Source: DATDSR01 sp038062165 (GTDB lineage: Bacteria > Patescibacteriota > Minisyncoccia > Phycocordibacterales > DATDSR01). Taken from it: a stretch of DNA of 32,975 bases. The stretch spans positions 1-32,975 of the forward strand of contig JBBTXQ010000044.1 of assembly GCA_038062165.1 (NCBI GenBank). Reading direction: 5' to 3'. The notes beneath the pieces were generated by a model. It did no database searches, had not been told where the DNA came from, and was given only the letters and a program-made list of their open reading frames with translations. This document shows, piece by piece, positions 13,465 to 20,771 of this stretch. A program made the translations under genes and the position numbers. Every line of letters starts with the position of its first letter. Position 1 is the first letter of the stretch.

Positions 13465-14404
13465 CACGTACCACGTCAGACGCAGAATTCGTCAACATCA
13501 GGGCTACTTTTAGTTCGTGGGCATGGGGATGGCCACTCACATATGCGCCAAAGAATTTGCGCATTAAGGCAAAATTCTTCCCCACTCCGCCAAGGCTTCG
13601 CGGGGCGAACATTTCTTCAAATAACTGACAGTGGTGGATCATAACTCGGAAGACTTCAGGCCAGTCGGGTTTTGGTTTACCTGTGTAGAGCCATGGGTTA
13701 CCAAAGATTGCACGACCTAACATCACGCCATCAAGATTATTTTCATTCGCCTTCTCTCGTGCGTCACCCAGATCCTCCACGTCGCCATTGGCTATAAACT
13801 TAACTTGGTTACCCGACCTCCAAGTGGAGTTCGGGTAACCTAAAAATTCCCAGTGGGCGGGGACTTTGCTCATTTCTTTGCGCGTACGCAAGTGCACAGT
13901 CAAGGCTGAAATAGGAGATGAGATAAGAGTTTCGAGCCAGTTATAATCTATCTCGTTATAGCCCAAGCGAGTTTTAATAGAAACTGGCAAGCCTCCCGCG
14001 CCATCTAGGGCCGCATCTATTAGCCCAAGGGCAAGTTTGGGATTCTTGATTAGAGCCGCTCCTGCGCCTTGTTTCTCAACTTTTTTATCCGGGCAACCCA
14101 TGTTTATATCTATGCCATCAAATCCTAAATTTTTACACAAAATTGCCGCTTTATTTATGTTTTCTGGGTGAGAGCCGAATATTTGCGCAACTATTGGCCG
14201 CTCGAGTTCAGAATATTTAAGATTAATGAGAAGCTTCTCTCTCCCCTTCTCATGCGCCAAACCATCAGCCGAAGTGAACTCAGTGAAAAAAACATCTGGT
14301 TTGGCAATCTCGGCCACCACGCGCCGAAAAACACAGTCTGTGACGTCTGCCATGGGCGCTAATATGAAAAATGGCTTAGGAAGTTGTTTCCAAAAGTTTT
14401 GCAC
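13439..14404 (-). CDS. dus: tRNA-dihydrouridine synthase
   Basis: An FMN enzyme that reduces uridine to dihydrouridine in the tRNA D-loop. The 321-aa protein opens with FILAPMADVTDCVFRR, has the catalytic-cysteine motif MGCPDKKVEKQGAGAALI near residues 103-120, SIKTRLGYN near 143, and the FMN phosphate region FIANGDVEDL then GVMLGRAIFGNPWLY. A palindromic insertion encoding about GYPNSTWRSGNQ (residues 188-199) interrupts the barrel just before the FIANGD strand. Start is a GTG at 14404, 20 nt after dacA, within a TTTTG-rich repeat; no Shine-Dalgarno sequence is visible. It is last in the serS-ftsQ-dacA-dus run. Confidence 0.94.
   Translation of the reverse strand: MQNFWKQLPKPFFILAPMADVTDCVFRRVVAEIAKPDVFFTEFTSADGLAHEKGREKLLINLKYSELERPIVAQIFGSHPENINKAAILCKNLGFDGIDINMGCPDKKVEKQGAGAALIKNPKLALGLIDAALDGAGGLPVSIKTRLGYNEIDYNWLETLISSPISALTVHLRTRKEMSKVPAHWEFLGYPNSTWRSGNQVKFIANGDVEDLGDAREKANENNLDGVMLGRAIFGNPWLYTGKPKPDWPEVFRVMIHHCQLFEEMFAPRSLGGVGKNFALMRKFFGAYVSGHPHAHELKVALMLTNSASDVVRVVKNFSEE
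13807..13840. repeat. In-frame palindrome in dus
   Basis: GGTTACCCGA (13807-13816) and TCGGGTAACC (13831-13840) are perfect 10-bp arms; after one mismatch CTCC and GGAG extend the stem around an AAGT loop. The core CTCCAAGTGGAG also occurs inside the palindrome in parB. It adds about 11 residues to Dus. Confidence 0.85.
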
Positions 14405-14427
14405 TTTGCGTTTTGAATTTTGAGTTA
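14397..14427. repeat. TTTTG-type simple repeat at the dacA/dus junction
   Basis: A run of units TTTTGCAC, TTTGCG, TTTTGAAT, TTTTGAG crosses the dus start and the dacA stop region. It looks like a degenerate short-period repeat and occupies the place where a ribosome-binding site would be expected. Confidence 0.5.
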
Positions 14428-15255
14428 CTTAAAATACACGTTTGTGAGAATATAGTCAATGATAGATTGTGACACTTCATATTTAACACCCATCTCACTA
14501 TCCGTGCCCAGCAATATCACTACAACTGGACGCAATGTGTCGCCTGCAAGTGGTAGGGCGAAAACTGATACAAGCGTACCCTTTGCTTCTGGGGTATACC
14601 CAGACTTGCCTCCAATATAGTTTGGATGACGCTCTTGGACAAAAAGATTATTGTTCTGCCAACTATTTTTGTCTGTATCTTTGTTCGGGACAATCGTGAG
14701 ATCGAACAATTCCGGTGTGTTTTTATAGATATATTGTGTAAGCTTAAGCAGGTCACTCGCGCTCGAAACGTTCTTGGGTGAGATACCCGACGGATCTGAA
14801 TAGCGCGTGTGCGTCATACCCAAACTTACAGCAAAGTTGTTCATATCTTGTATGAAAGTCCTCCTCCCGAAAAATTTTGTGATTTTTTCAGCTGTCTGGT
14901 TACTTGATTCAAGTAAGAGCGGGTAAAGTAGTTCTGTGTCTTCTAATTTATTATTTAAAGCAACAACAGCAGTTGTAAGTTTGGTGACAGATGCAATTGG
15001 GAATGCCTTATCTGGCGCCTTTTGGATTAACACATCGCCCGTCAGAAGATCCGCCACTATATAAGCACGTGCTTCAATTCTGGGCGGAGCGGGAGCATCT
15101 GCTCGCAGATAATAAGTACTCTTACTCTCTGAACTATATGCGCTAGCTGTTTGGAAAACACTTGAGTTATATAGAACTGTTGAGTTAGTTACAGCGAAAT
15201 AACCAAAAATAAATACTGCTATACCCACAATTATACGCAATTTTAGTGAGACCAT
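14425..15255 (-). CDS. dacA: D-alanyl-D-alanine carboxypeptidase (peptidase S11)
   Basis: A penicillin-binding-type enzyme that trims the terminal D-Ala of peptidoglycan stem peptides outside the membrane. The 276-aa protein has an N-terminal membrane anchor (residues ~5-25), then the three S11 active-site motifs: SVTK (in FPIASVTKLTTAVV, ~88-91), SSN (in LESSNQTAEKI) and KSG (in IGGKSGYTPEAKGT) in place of KTG. The C-terminal beta domain of larger DacA proteins is missing. The gene overlaps the end of ftsQ by 13 nt, consistent with a cell-wall and division operon. Confidence 0.93.
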   Translation of the reverse strand: MVSLKLRIIVGIAVFIFGYFAVTNSTVLYNSSVFQTASAYSSESKSTYYLRADAPAPPRIEARAYIVADLLTGDVLIQKAPDKAFPIASVTKLTTAVVALNNKLEDTELLYPLLLESSNQTAEKITKFFGRRTFIQDMNNFAVSLGMTHTRYSDPSGISPKNVSSASDLLKLTQYIYKNTPELFDLTIVPNKDTDKNSWQNNNLFVQERHPNYIGGKSGYTPEAKGTLVSVFALPLAGDTLRPVVVILLGTDSEMGVKYEVSQSIIDYILTNVYFK

Positions 15256-15881
15256 TTGTAGTAAATTTTATTGCCAAATCGCATGTCAATATATTCTAAA
15301 TCATTCAAATTTTTATCTTTCAATGTGTCGGCTAATAGGATAGCAGAAAAGTTTTTGATTAAATTATCGGCGTTCTCCCCTGCTTCATATATTATATACC
15401 AATTAGCACCAGCATCACCATCAATACTAATTTTGACATCAGGACTATCTACGTAATTCACTTCGTTCGCGATTAACCCCTTATTTTCAAGAAAGCTTAA
15501 GAAAGCGTAACAATTATCATCTTTCTGACACCAAAAATATTGCTCCGGATACTCAATAACCTCTACCTTCAACTCATCATTTTTGAGAGAAAATGTAACG
15601 TCTTTAATATTCGGCAATTCTGTTTTTATCTTATTTTTTATTCTTTCTTTAGGATAAACAAATTTGTTGGCTTTTGGGAAAATTCCCAAATAACTACCCG
15701 CCAGTTGCTGGTCTACAATATTTTTAATTTCGCTATAATTACCCGTCTCAACTTGCGTGATCAAATAATCATCGTTCCGTAAAAAAAAGTTTAAAGCAAA
15801 AAAAATCGTGATAATAAATAGAGACAATAACAAAGCCCCTGCAATCCGCCTTCGCTCTCTAACTTTCGACTTAACTCGCAT
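15243..15881 (-). CDS. ftsQ: FtsQ/DivIB-like cell division protein
   Basis: A 212-aa single-pass membrane protein with a basic N-terminal cytoplasmic stretch (MRVKSKVRERRR), one membrane segment (~13-32) and an external POTRA-like domain: ITQVETGNYSEIKNIVDQQL, then a LPNIKDVTFSLKNDELKVEVIEYPEQ region. It closes with LEYIDMRFGNKIYYK, matching the FtsQ beta-domain ending (IDLR...vyvk). FtsQ links divisome parts during septation. Sequence identity in this family is always low, so the call rests on architecture and on the setting between serS (13 nt upstream) and dacA (13-nt overlap). Confidence 0.82.
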   Translation of the reverse strand: MRVKSKVRERRRIAGALLLSLFIITIFFALNFFLRNDDYLITQVETGNYSEIKNIVDQQLAGSYLGIFPKANKFVYPKERIKNKIKTELPNIKDVTFSLKNDELKVEVIEYPEQYFWCQKDDNCYAFLSFLENKGLIANEVNYVDSPDVKISIDGDAGANWYIIYEAGENADNLIKNFSAILLADTLKDKNLNDLEYIDMRFGNKIYYKWSH

Positions 15882-15894
15882 ATTAGCTTTTAGA

Positions 15895-17151
15895 TCAAGA
15901 CAGAACTTCTTTGTTCATGTACGGCACTAAAACCTTAGGAACTCTGACAGAACCGTCACTATTTTGAAAATTCTCTAAAATAGAAACTAATATCCTGGGT
16001 GTGGGCACAGCAGTTGAATTGAGTGAGTGAGCGTAACGCATCTTACCTGCTTCGTCTCTATATCTAATATTCATGCGTCTGGTCTGGAAATCATGGAAAT
16101 ATGAAGCTGAACTGATCTCACGATACTTACCCTCACTTGGCACCCAGAGTTCAATATCATATTTTTTTACCTGCCCCAGTCCCAGATCACCACCGCAATT
16201 GACTACGGTGTGATACGGAAGATCGAGTGACTCCATGAATTCTTCGGTATTCCTATTCAACAATTCATGATATTTAACAGATTCTTCATGACTCGCTTCG
16301 CAAATAATCACCTGCTCAAGTTTATAAAATTCATGCACTCTAATTAGTCCCTTAGTATCTTTGCCATGCGCCCCAGCCTCGCGCCTGAAGCAGGGCGAAA
16401 ACGAGAGAACCTTCTGCGGTAATTTGCCTTTATCAAGTGTATCTCCTGCAAAGTATCCCATGGTGCCGACTTCAGCAGTACCCGCCAGATATTCGCCATC
16501 TTGCGTTTTGTATAGATCCTCCTCACCTTGTGGCAAGAAGCCTGTTCCCAACAAGTTCTCTTTGCGCACGAGTGATGGCACGATCATAGGCGTCATCCCC
16601 TTGTCAACAAAAAATTTCATGCCGTACTGCCAGGTGGCAAAAGACAACTTAGCCATATCCCCTTTCAAAAAATACCCCCTAAATCCCGCAACTTTTGCGC
16701 CCCTTTCAAAATCAGCCCAGTCGTGCGCGAGCAATAGATCAATGTGACTCTTGGGGGTAAATTCAAATTTTGGAATCTCACCCCACTTCTTCACTTCAAC
16801 ATTCTCGCTATCATCCTTGCCCTCGGGCACTGACATGTCCGGAATGTTAGGCACTTGGAGCATCAGGCTCTGCCAGCGCTTCATCACCTCCCCCAACTCC
16901 TCTTCTTTAACCTTAAGCGCCTCTTTGACCCGCTTCATGCCAGTAACTAGTGCGCCCTTGTCTTCTTCCGGCTTAATCATTTTCTCATTCGCATCGTTCT
17001 GCTCTTTACGCAAGACTTCAACCTCGCTCAAGATTTTAAGCCGCGCCTCTTCAATGGTCAGTAATTCTTCAACTCTGAAATCAACAAGCTTCTTGCGAGC
17101 CGCCTCACGCAATAGATCCACATTCTCCTTAATAAACTTGATATCCAGCAT
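15895..17151 (-). CDS. serS: Seryl-tRNA synthetase
   Basis: A class II aminoacyl-tRNA synthetase that charges tRNA-Ser. The 418-aa protein begins MLDIKFIKENVDLLREAARKK with the N-terminal coiled-coil tRNA-binding arm (~30-105). The catalytic core holds TAEVGTMGYF, motif 2 LSFSPCFRREAGAHGKDTKG and motif 3 SLNSTAVPTPRILVSILEN. ATG 17151 is chosen over a longer frame starting near 17220 because it matches the family N-terminus and a consensus TATAAT ends exactly 6 nt upstream. The added residues of the longer frame would come from the inverted repeat next door. It heads the serS-ftsQ-dacA-dus run. Confidence 0.96.
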   Translation of the reverse strand: MLDIKFIKENVDLLREAARKKLVDFRVEELLTIEEARLKILSEVEVLRKEQNDANEKMIKPEEDKGALVTGMKRVKEALKVKEEELGEVMKRWQSLMLQVPNIPDMSVPEGKDDSENVEVKKWGEIPKFEFTPKSHIDLLLAHDWADFERGAKVAGFRGYFLKGDMAKLSFATWQYGMKFFVDKGMTPMIVPSLVRKENLLGTGFLPQGEEDLYKTQDGEYLAGTAEVGTMGYFAGDTLDKGKLPQKVLSFSPCFRREAGAHGKDTKGLIRVHEFYKLEQVIICEASHEESVKYHELLNRNTEEFMESLDLPYHTVVNCGGDLGLGQVKKYDIELWVPSEGKYREISSASYFHDFQTRRMNIRYRDEAGKMRYAHSLNSTAVPTPRILVSILENFQNSDGSVRVPKVLVPYMNKEVLS

Positions 17152-17157
17152 GGGAGA

Positions 17158-17163
17158 ATTATA
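17158..17163 (-). promoter_or_regulatory. -10 box of serS at the edge of an inverted repeat
   Basis: Consensus TATAAT on the minus strand, ending 6 nt before the ATG. Its first bases belong to the terminal ATAT of the inverted repeat that flanks the DUF559 gene, so the element contributes to the serS promoter. Confidence 0.6.
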
Positions 17164-17206
17164 TCTCCCCCTGCCCCCTCTTACAATCAAGAGGGGGTGA
17201 AAAGAA
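17161..17206. repeat. Left inverted repeat of the DUF559 element
   Basis: ATATCTCCCCCT then G, CCCCCTCTT, a short loop, AAGAGGGGG and TGAAAAGAA. The inner part is itself a hairpin (CCCCCTCTT with AAGAGGGGG). The right copy at 17612-17655 matches it in inverted orientation with only a few differences. Confidence 0.85.
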
Positions 17207-17222
17207 CGGGTAGTTGCCATTT

Positions 17223-17594
17223 TTATGCAAGAGGGGTTTTGGGAAGATACGTCATGATTTTAGAGATTGTCGCCCCTAACCTACTTTCCACCTCTTCGTT
17301 TTTGAATCTCAAAACTATTATGTCGTGCTCTTTGAGATAAGCATCGCGGTCTTGATCATAAAGTTTATTCTCTTTTTCCTGGTGTAATTCTCCATCAAGC
17401 TCGATACAAAGGCGCAGGGCGGGACAATAAAAATCGAGAATATACGGCCCAACGCTGTATTGTCTCCAAAATCTGCATCCCAATTTATTTGCTCTCACTT
17501 GCTGCCATAGTATTTTCTCCGATTTAGTCTGATTCCTCCTTAATTCTCGTCTTCGATATTTGAAGATCGGTTGATTGTAAGTGAATTTAACCAC
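17223..17594 (-). CDS. DUF559-family endonuclease-like protein (Vsr/restriction fold)
   Basis: A 123-aa member of the DUF559 family of the PD-(D/E)XK nuclease superfamily. Family hallmarks are RRNQTKSEKILWQQVRANKLGCRFWRQ near residues 19-45, YILDFYCPALRLCIELDGELHQ (the D...ExD/G catalytic strand pair), and YDQDRDAYLKEHDIIVLRFKNEEV. Function is unknown; a mismatch-type or homing-type DNA cut is suggested by the fold. Start is GTG 17594, with TAACAT ending 6 nt upstream. It stands alone between two large inverted repeats, looking like a small mobile gene inserted between the serS and dprA promoters. Confidence 0.88.
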   Translation of the reverse strand: MVKFTYNQPIFKYRRRELRRNQTKSEKILWQQVRANKLGCRFWRQYSVGPYILDFYCPALRLCIELDGELHQEKENKLYDQDRDAYLKEHDIIVLRFKNEEVESRLGATISKIMTYLPKTPLA

Positions 17595-17611
17595 AAGTAT
17601 ATGTTACCATT

Positions 17612-17655
17612 TTCTTACCCCCCCCTCTTATGTAAGAGGGGGAAGGGGGAGATAT
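17612..17655. repeat. Right inverted repeat of the DUF559 element
   Basis: TTCTTA, a C tract, CCCCCTCTT, loop, AAGAGGGGG, AAGGGGGAG and ATAT: the inverse of the left copy at 17161-17206. Its GGGGGAG followed by ATATG supplies the ribosome-binding site and start codon of dprA. Confidence 0.85.
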
Positions 17656-18520
17656 GCATAAGCAAACAAAAATAACCCAGCTCATTGGCATGCTGGCACC
17701 TCTTAATGAGATACCAGAGCCGCCAGAGCAACTCTATATTGAGGGTACATTGCCGGATGAGGGTGTGACGCTACTTGCTGTGGTCGGCTCACGACGATAT
17801 TCTACATATGGCCGCGATGTCTGCGAGAAGTTGATTGAGGGACTAGCGGGACAGAATATTTCTATCATATCTGGACTTGCTGTGGGCATGGACACTATTG
17901 CTCACAGGGCGGCTCTTGATGCCAATTTACATACAATATCTTTTCCGGGCTCTGGCCTTGATCGTAAAGTTTTACATCCGCATTCTAACAGAGCACTTGC
18001 AGACGAGATTGTGAAAAAGGGTGGTTGCTTGATAAGTGAGTACGATCCGACTTATCCTGCTGGCGTTCACACTTTTCCGAGGCGTAATAGATTGATGGCT
18101 GGTCTTGCCAAAGCAGTGCTCGTGATCGAGGCAGGCGATAGATCTGGCACGTTAATTACTTCACGCTTAGCTACAGAATATAATCGTGATGTTCTAGCCG
18201 TGCCTGGCTCAATTTTTTCTCCTAACTCAAACGGCACGAACATGCTAATCAGATTAGGCGCAACGCCCATAACATCGAGTGCTGATATTCTCACTGCCCT
18301 GGGATTCCAAGTTGATGAATCTAGTCAAAAAGAACTTAATCTAACTGATCTGACGGATAACGAAAGATTAATAGTTGAATTACTCAAGACAGAACCCTTA
18401 CCTCGTGATGAAGTAATCAGATTAACAGAGCTGGAAGTGAGCACAGCCAACACGGCCCTAGCCACTCTCGAGATCAAAGGTATCACAACAGAATCCATGG
18501 GTGAGTTGCGCCTGAACTAA
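17654..18520 (+). CDS. dprA: DNA processing protein DprA
   Basis: DprA loads RecA on incoming single-stranded DNA during natural transformation. The 288-aa protein has the Rossmann-like core: VTLLAVVGSRRYSTYGRD, ISIISGLAVGMDTIAHRAAL, TISFPGSGLDRKVLHPHSN, LISEYDPTYPAGVHTFPRRNRLMAGL and LVIEAGDRSGTLITSRLA. A C-terminal winged helix (~225-288, DNERLIVELLKTEPLPRDEVIRLTELE) is present; the N-terminal SAM domain of longer forms is not. ATG 17654 is at the inner edge of the DUF559 inverted repeat, which provides AAGGGGGA upstream. topA follows 43 nt downstream. Confidence 0.95.
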   Translation: MHKQTKITQLIGMLAPLNEIPEPPEQLYIEGTLPDEGVTLLAVVGSRRYSTYGRDVCEKLIEGLAGQNISIISGLAVGMDTIAHRAALDANLHTISFPGSGLDRKVLHPHSNRALADEIVKKGGCLISEYDPTYPAGVHTFPRRNRLMAGLAKAVLVIEAGDRSGTLITSRLATEYNRDVLAVPGSIFSPNSNGTNMLIRLGATPITSSADILTALGFQVDESSQKELNLTDLTDNERLIVELLKTEPLPRDEVIRLTELEVSTANTALATLEIKGITTESMGELRLN

Positions 18521-18550
18521 CTAAAAATTTGCATAACGAACATATTCATA

Positions 18551-18556
18551 TATAGT
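18551..18556 (+). promoter_or_regulatory. -10 box of topA
   Basis: TATAGT ends 7 nt before ATG 18564, which is the leaderless spacing used in this genome. No Shine-Dalgarno sequence is present. Confidence 0.6.
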
Positions 18557-18563
18557 AGGGCAA

Positions 18564-20771
18564 ATGAGATTAGTTATTGTCGAGTCGCCGGCTAAGGCCA
18601 AAACTATTGAGAAGTATCTTGGAAGTGATTACAAAGTGCGCGCCTCTGTGGGTCATGTACGCGATCTTCCTAAGTCTAATAAAAAAGCAATTGACATTGA
18701 GGGCGGCTTCATTCCCTATTATGAGATTTCAAAAGGAAAAGAAAAAGTGATATTAGAGTTAAAAGCGCTCACTCAAAAAGCAAGTGAAGTGTATCTAGCC
18801 ACTGACCCAGACAGAGAGGGAGAGGCAATCTCGTATCACTTATCAGAAGTGCTCAATTTAAAGAAGCCCAAGCGGGTTGTTTTTCACGAAATTACAGAAA
18901 ACGCAGTGCGTGAGGCATTTGAGCATCCTAGGAATATAGATGACAAGTTAGTTAAGGCGCAAGAGGCTAGGCGCGTGTTAGACAGATTAGTTGGCTATGA
19001 CTTGTCGGGATTAATCTGGAAAAAGGTGCGCTATGGCCTATCAGCCGGACGTGTGCAGTCCCCCGCACTAAGAATATTAATGGAACGGGAACGCGAAATT
19101 AGGGCTTTTATACCTGAAGATTTCTGGATCATCACAGCCAACACGCAAACAAGCAAACACGAAGAAATTATTTTCACTTATTCGGAAGAGCCAAAAACAC
19201 AAGACGAAGCAGATCGCGTAGTCACCAACTCCAAGGGCCGCCCTTGGAGTGTAAGCGATGTAAGCGAGAGTGAGGCTAAGCGTTCGCCCAAACCGCCATT
19301 CATCACAAGCACACTCCAACAATCTGCAAGCACCAGATTGGGATTATCGCCATCTAATACCATGCGTTTGGCTCAAAAATTATATGAGTCGGGGCATATT
19401 ACGTACATGCGTACAGACTCGCTCAACTTGTCTAAAGAGGCCATTTCAAGCATTGCAAATATCGTGACTAAAAAATTTGGTAAAGAGTATCTGCAAATAC
19501 GTATGTATAAGAGCACAAGCAAGAATGCTCAAGAAGCGCACGAGGCAATCAGACCCACGCATGTAGAAAAAGAAAATTTGAGCTTGCCCGAAGATCAGAA
19601 AAAAGTATACAGATTAATATGGGAACGCACAGTGGCAAGTCAGATGAGTGACGCCAGACTTTTGAAAACTAAAATTAGTGTTGAACTGCCGAACATAGAA
19701 CCTTTTGTGGCAAATGGCTCGCGAGTACTATTTGACGGTTGGCTCGCAGTCGACACAAGAGCACGGGGCGAGGACGTGGAGTTGCCCAAAGTAATCGTGG
19801 GTGAAAATCTGGAAGTGAGAGAAATTGCGAGTGAGGCCAAGCAAACAGAGCCACCCAAACGCTACACGGAAGCAGGATTGATTAAGGAGCTTGAGAAGCG
19901 TGGCATCGGCCGGCCCTCTACATACTCTGCTATCACTAAAACAATAGTAGATAGAGGTTATGTGGACAAAGATGGTAGAACATTAATCCCCACAGATACG
20001 GGTGACGTGGTGAGCTCTTTCCTTGAAGCAAATTTTGCCAACGTAATTAGCGATACATTTACGGCGGGGATGGAGGAAGATCTAGACAAAATTGCTCTTG
20101 GAGAAAAAGAATATGCCAAAGTGCTCTCGAGTTTCTATGGGCCCTTTGCCAAGGAAGTAAAATCGAAAGATAAAAGTATCGGCAAAATTACTAATCTGGG
20201 CGATGCTGACAAGAAATGGAAATGTCCGATTTGTAACGGCCCAATGATTATTAAATTGGGAAAGTCTGGGAAATTCATGTCCTGTGCCAAATTCCCAGAC
20301 TGCACCGGTGCTCGCACAATCGAAGGCGAGGAGATGAAGGGACCAGTTGAGACAGGCGAGAAATGCCCAGAATGCGGCGATATGCCGATTGACAAAAAAG
20401 GTAGAGGCGGAGGCAAGCTAGTAGAACGTTCTGGTAAATACGGCACCTTCATTGCCTGCTCAAGATACCCTAAATGTAAATATGTTAAAGAAGACGAAGA
20501 GGCAAAAAAAAGATCTGATACTGGCGTGGCTTGTCCGGTTTGCAAAAATGGCCTGCCTGCCGGTAGGCAAGGCTCAATGCTTGAGAAACGTGGCAGGTTT
20601 GGTTTGTTCTATTCATGTTCAAATTACCCAGATTGCAAAAATATCACCAAAGCAAAGCCGACAGGTAAACTTTGTGACCACTGTGGCAGTCTAATGATGG
20701 AAGGTACCAAAACAATTCCAGAACGTTGCTCGAATAAAAAATGCCCGAACCACAATCCCCACAAGAAGTGA
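18564..20771 (+). CDS. topA: DNA topoisomerase I
   Basis: Type IA topoisomerase that relaxes negative supercoils. The 735-aa protein starts with the TOPRIM motif LVIVESPAKAKTIEKYLG, has TDPDREGEAISYHL, KAQEARRVLDRLVGY, and the active-site tyrosine in GHITYMRTDSLNLS (~274-287). Four C-terminal zinc ribbons follow (CPIC...C, CPEC...C, CPVC...C and CDHC...C). Two palindromes are inserted in frame: one encoding about NSKGRPWS near residue 222, and one encoding LPAGRQG inside the third zinc ribbon just after CPVCKNG. It ends inside the start of the rel gene (31-nt overlap). Confidence 0.97.
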   Translation: MRLVIVESPAKAKTIEKYLGSDYKVRASVGHVRDLPKSNKKAIDIEGGFIPYYEISKGKEKVILELKALTQKASEVYLATDPDREGEAISYHLSEVLNLKKPKRVVFHEITENAVREAFEHPRNIDDKLVKAQEARRVLDRLVGYDLSGLIWKKVRYGLSAGRVQSPALRILMEREREIRAFIPEDFWIITANTQTSKHEEIIFTYSEEPKTQDEADRVVTNSKGRPWSVSDVSESEAKRSPKPPFITSTLQQSASTRLGLSPSNTMRLAQKLYESGHITYMRTDSLNLSKEAISSIANIVTKKFGKEYLQIRMYKSTSKNAQEAHEAIRPTHVEKENLSLPEDQKKVYRLIWERTVASQMSDARLLKTKISVELPNIEPFVANGSRVLFDGWLAVDTRARGEDVELPKVIVGENLEVREIASEAKQTEPPKRYTEAGLIKELEKRGIGRPSTYSAITKTIVDRGYVDKDGRTLIPTDTGDVVSSFLEANFANVISDTFTAGMEEDLDKIALGEKEYAKVLSSFYGPFAKEVKSKDKSIGKITNLGDADKKWKCPICNGPMIIKLGKSGKFMSCAKFPDCTGARTIEGEEMKGPVETGEKCPECGDMPIDKKGRGGGKLVERSGKYGTFIACSRYPKCKYVKEDEEAKKRSDTGVACPVCKNGLPAGRQGSMLEKRGRFGLFYSCSNYPDCKNITKAKPTGKLCDHCGSLMMEGTKTIPERCSNKKCPNHNPHKK
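19228..19250. repeat. In-frame palindrome 1 in topA
   Basis: ACTCCAAGGG (19228-19237) and CCCTTGGAGT (19241-19250) are perfect 10-bp arms around CCG. They encode part of NSKGRPWS in a variable loop of TopA. Confidence 0.85.
20554..20569. repeat. In-frame palindrome 2 in topA (PAGRQ type)
   Basis: TGCCTGCCGGTAGGCA is a 16-nt palindrome with one G-T pair. It encodes LPAGRQ, placed between the CPVCKNG and SMLEKRGRFG parts of the third zinc ribbon, which are normally adjacent. Similar PAGRQ insertions are, from memory, frequent in Parcubacteria proteins. Confidence 0.88.
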
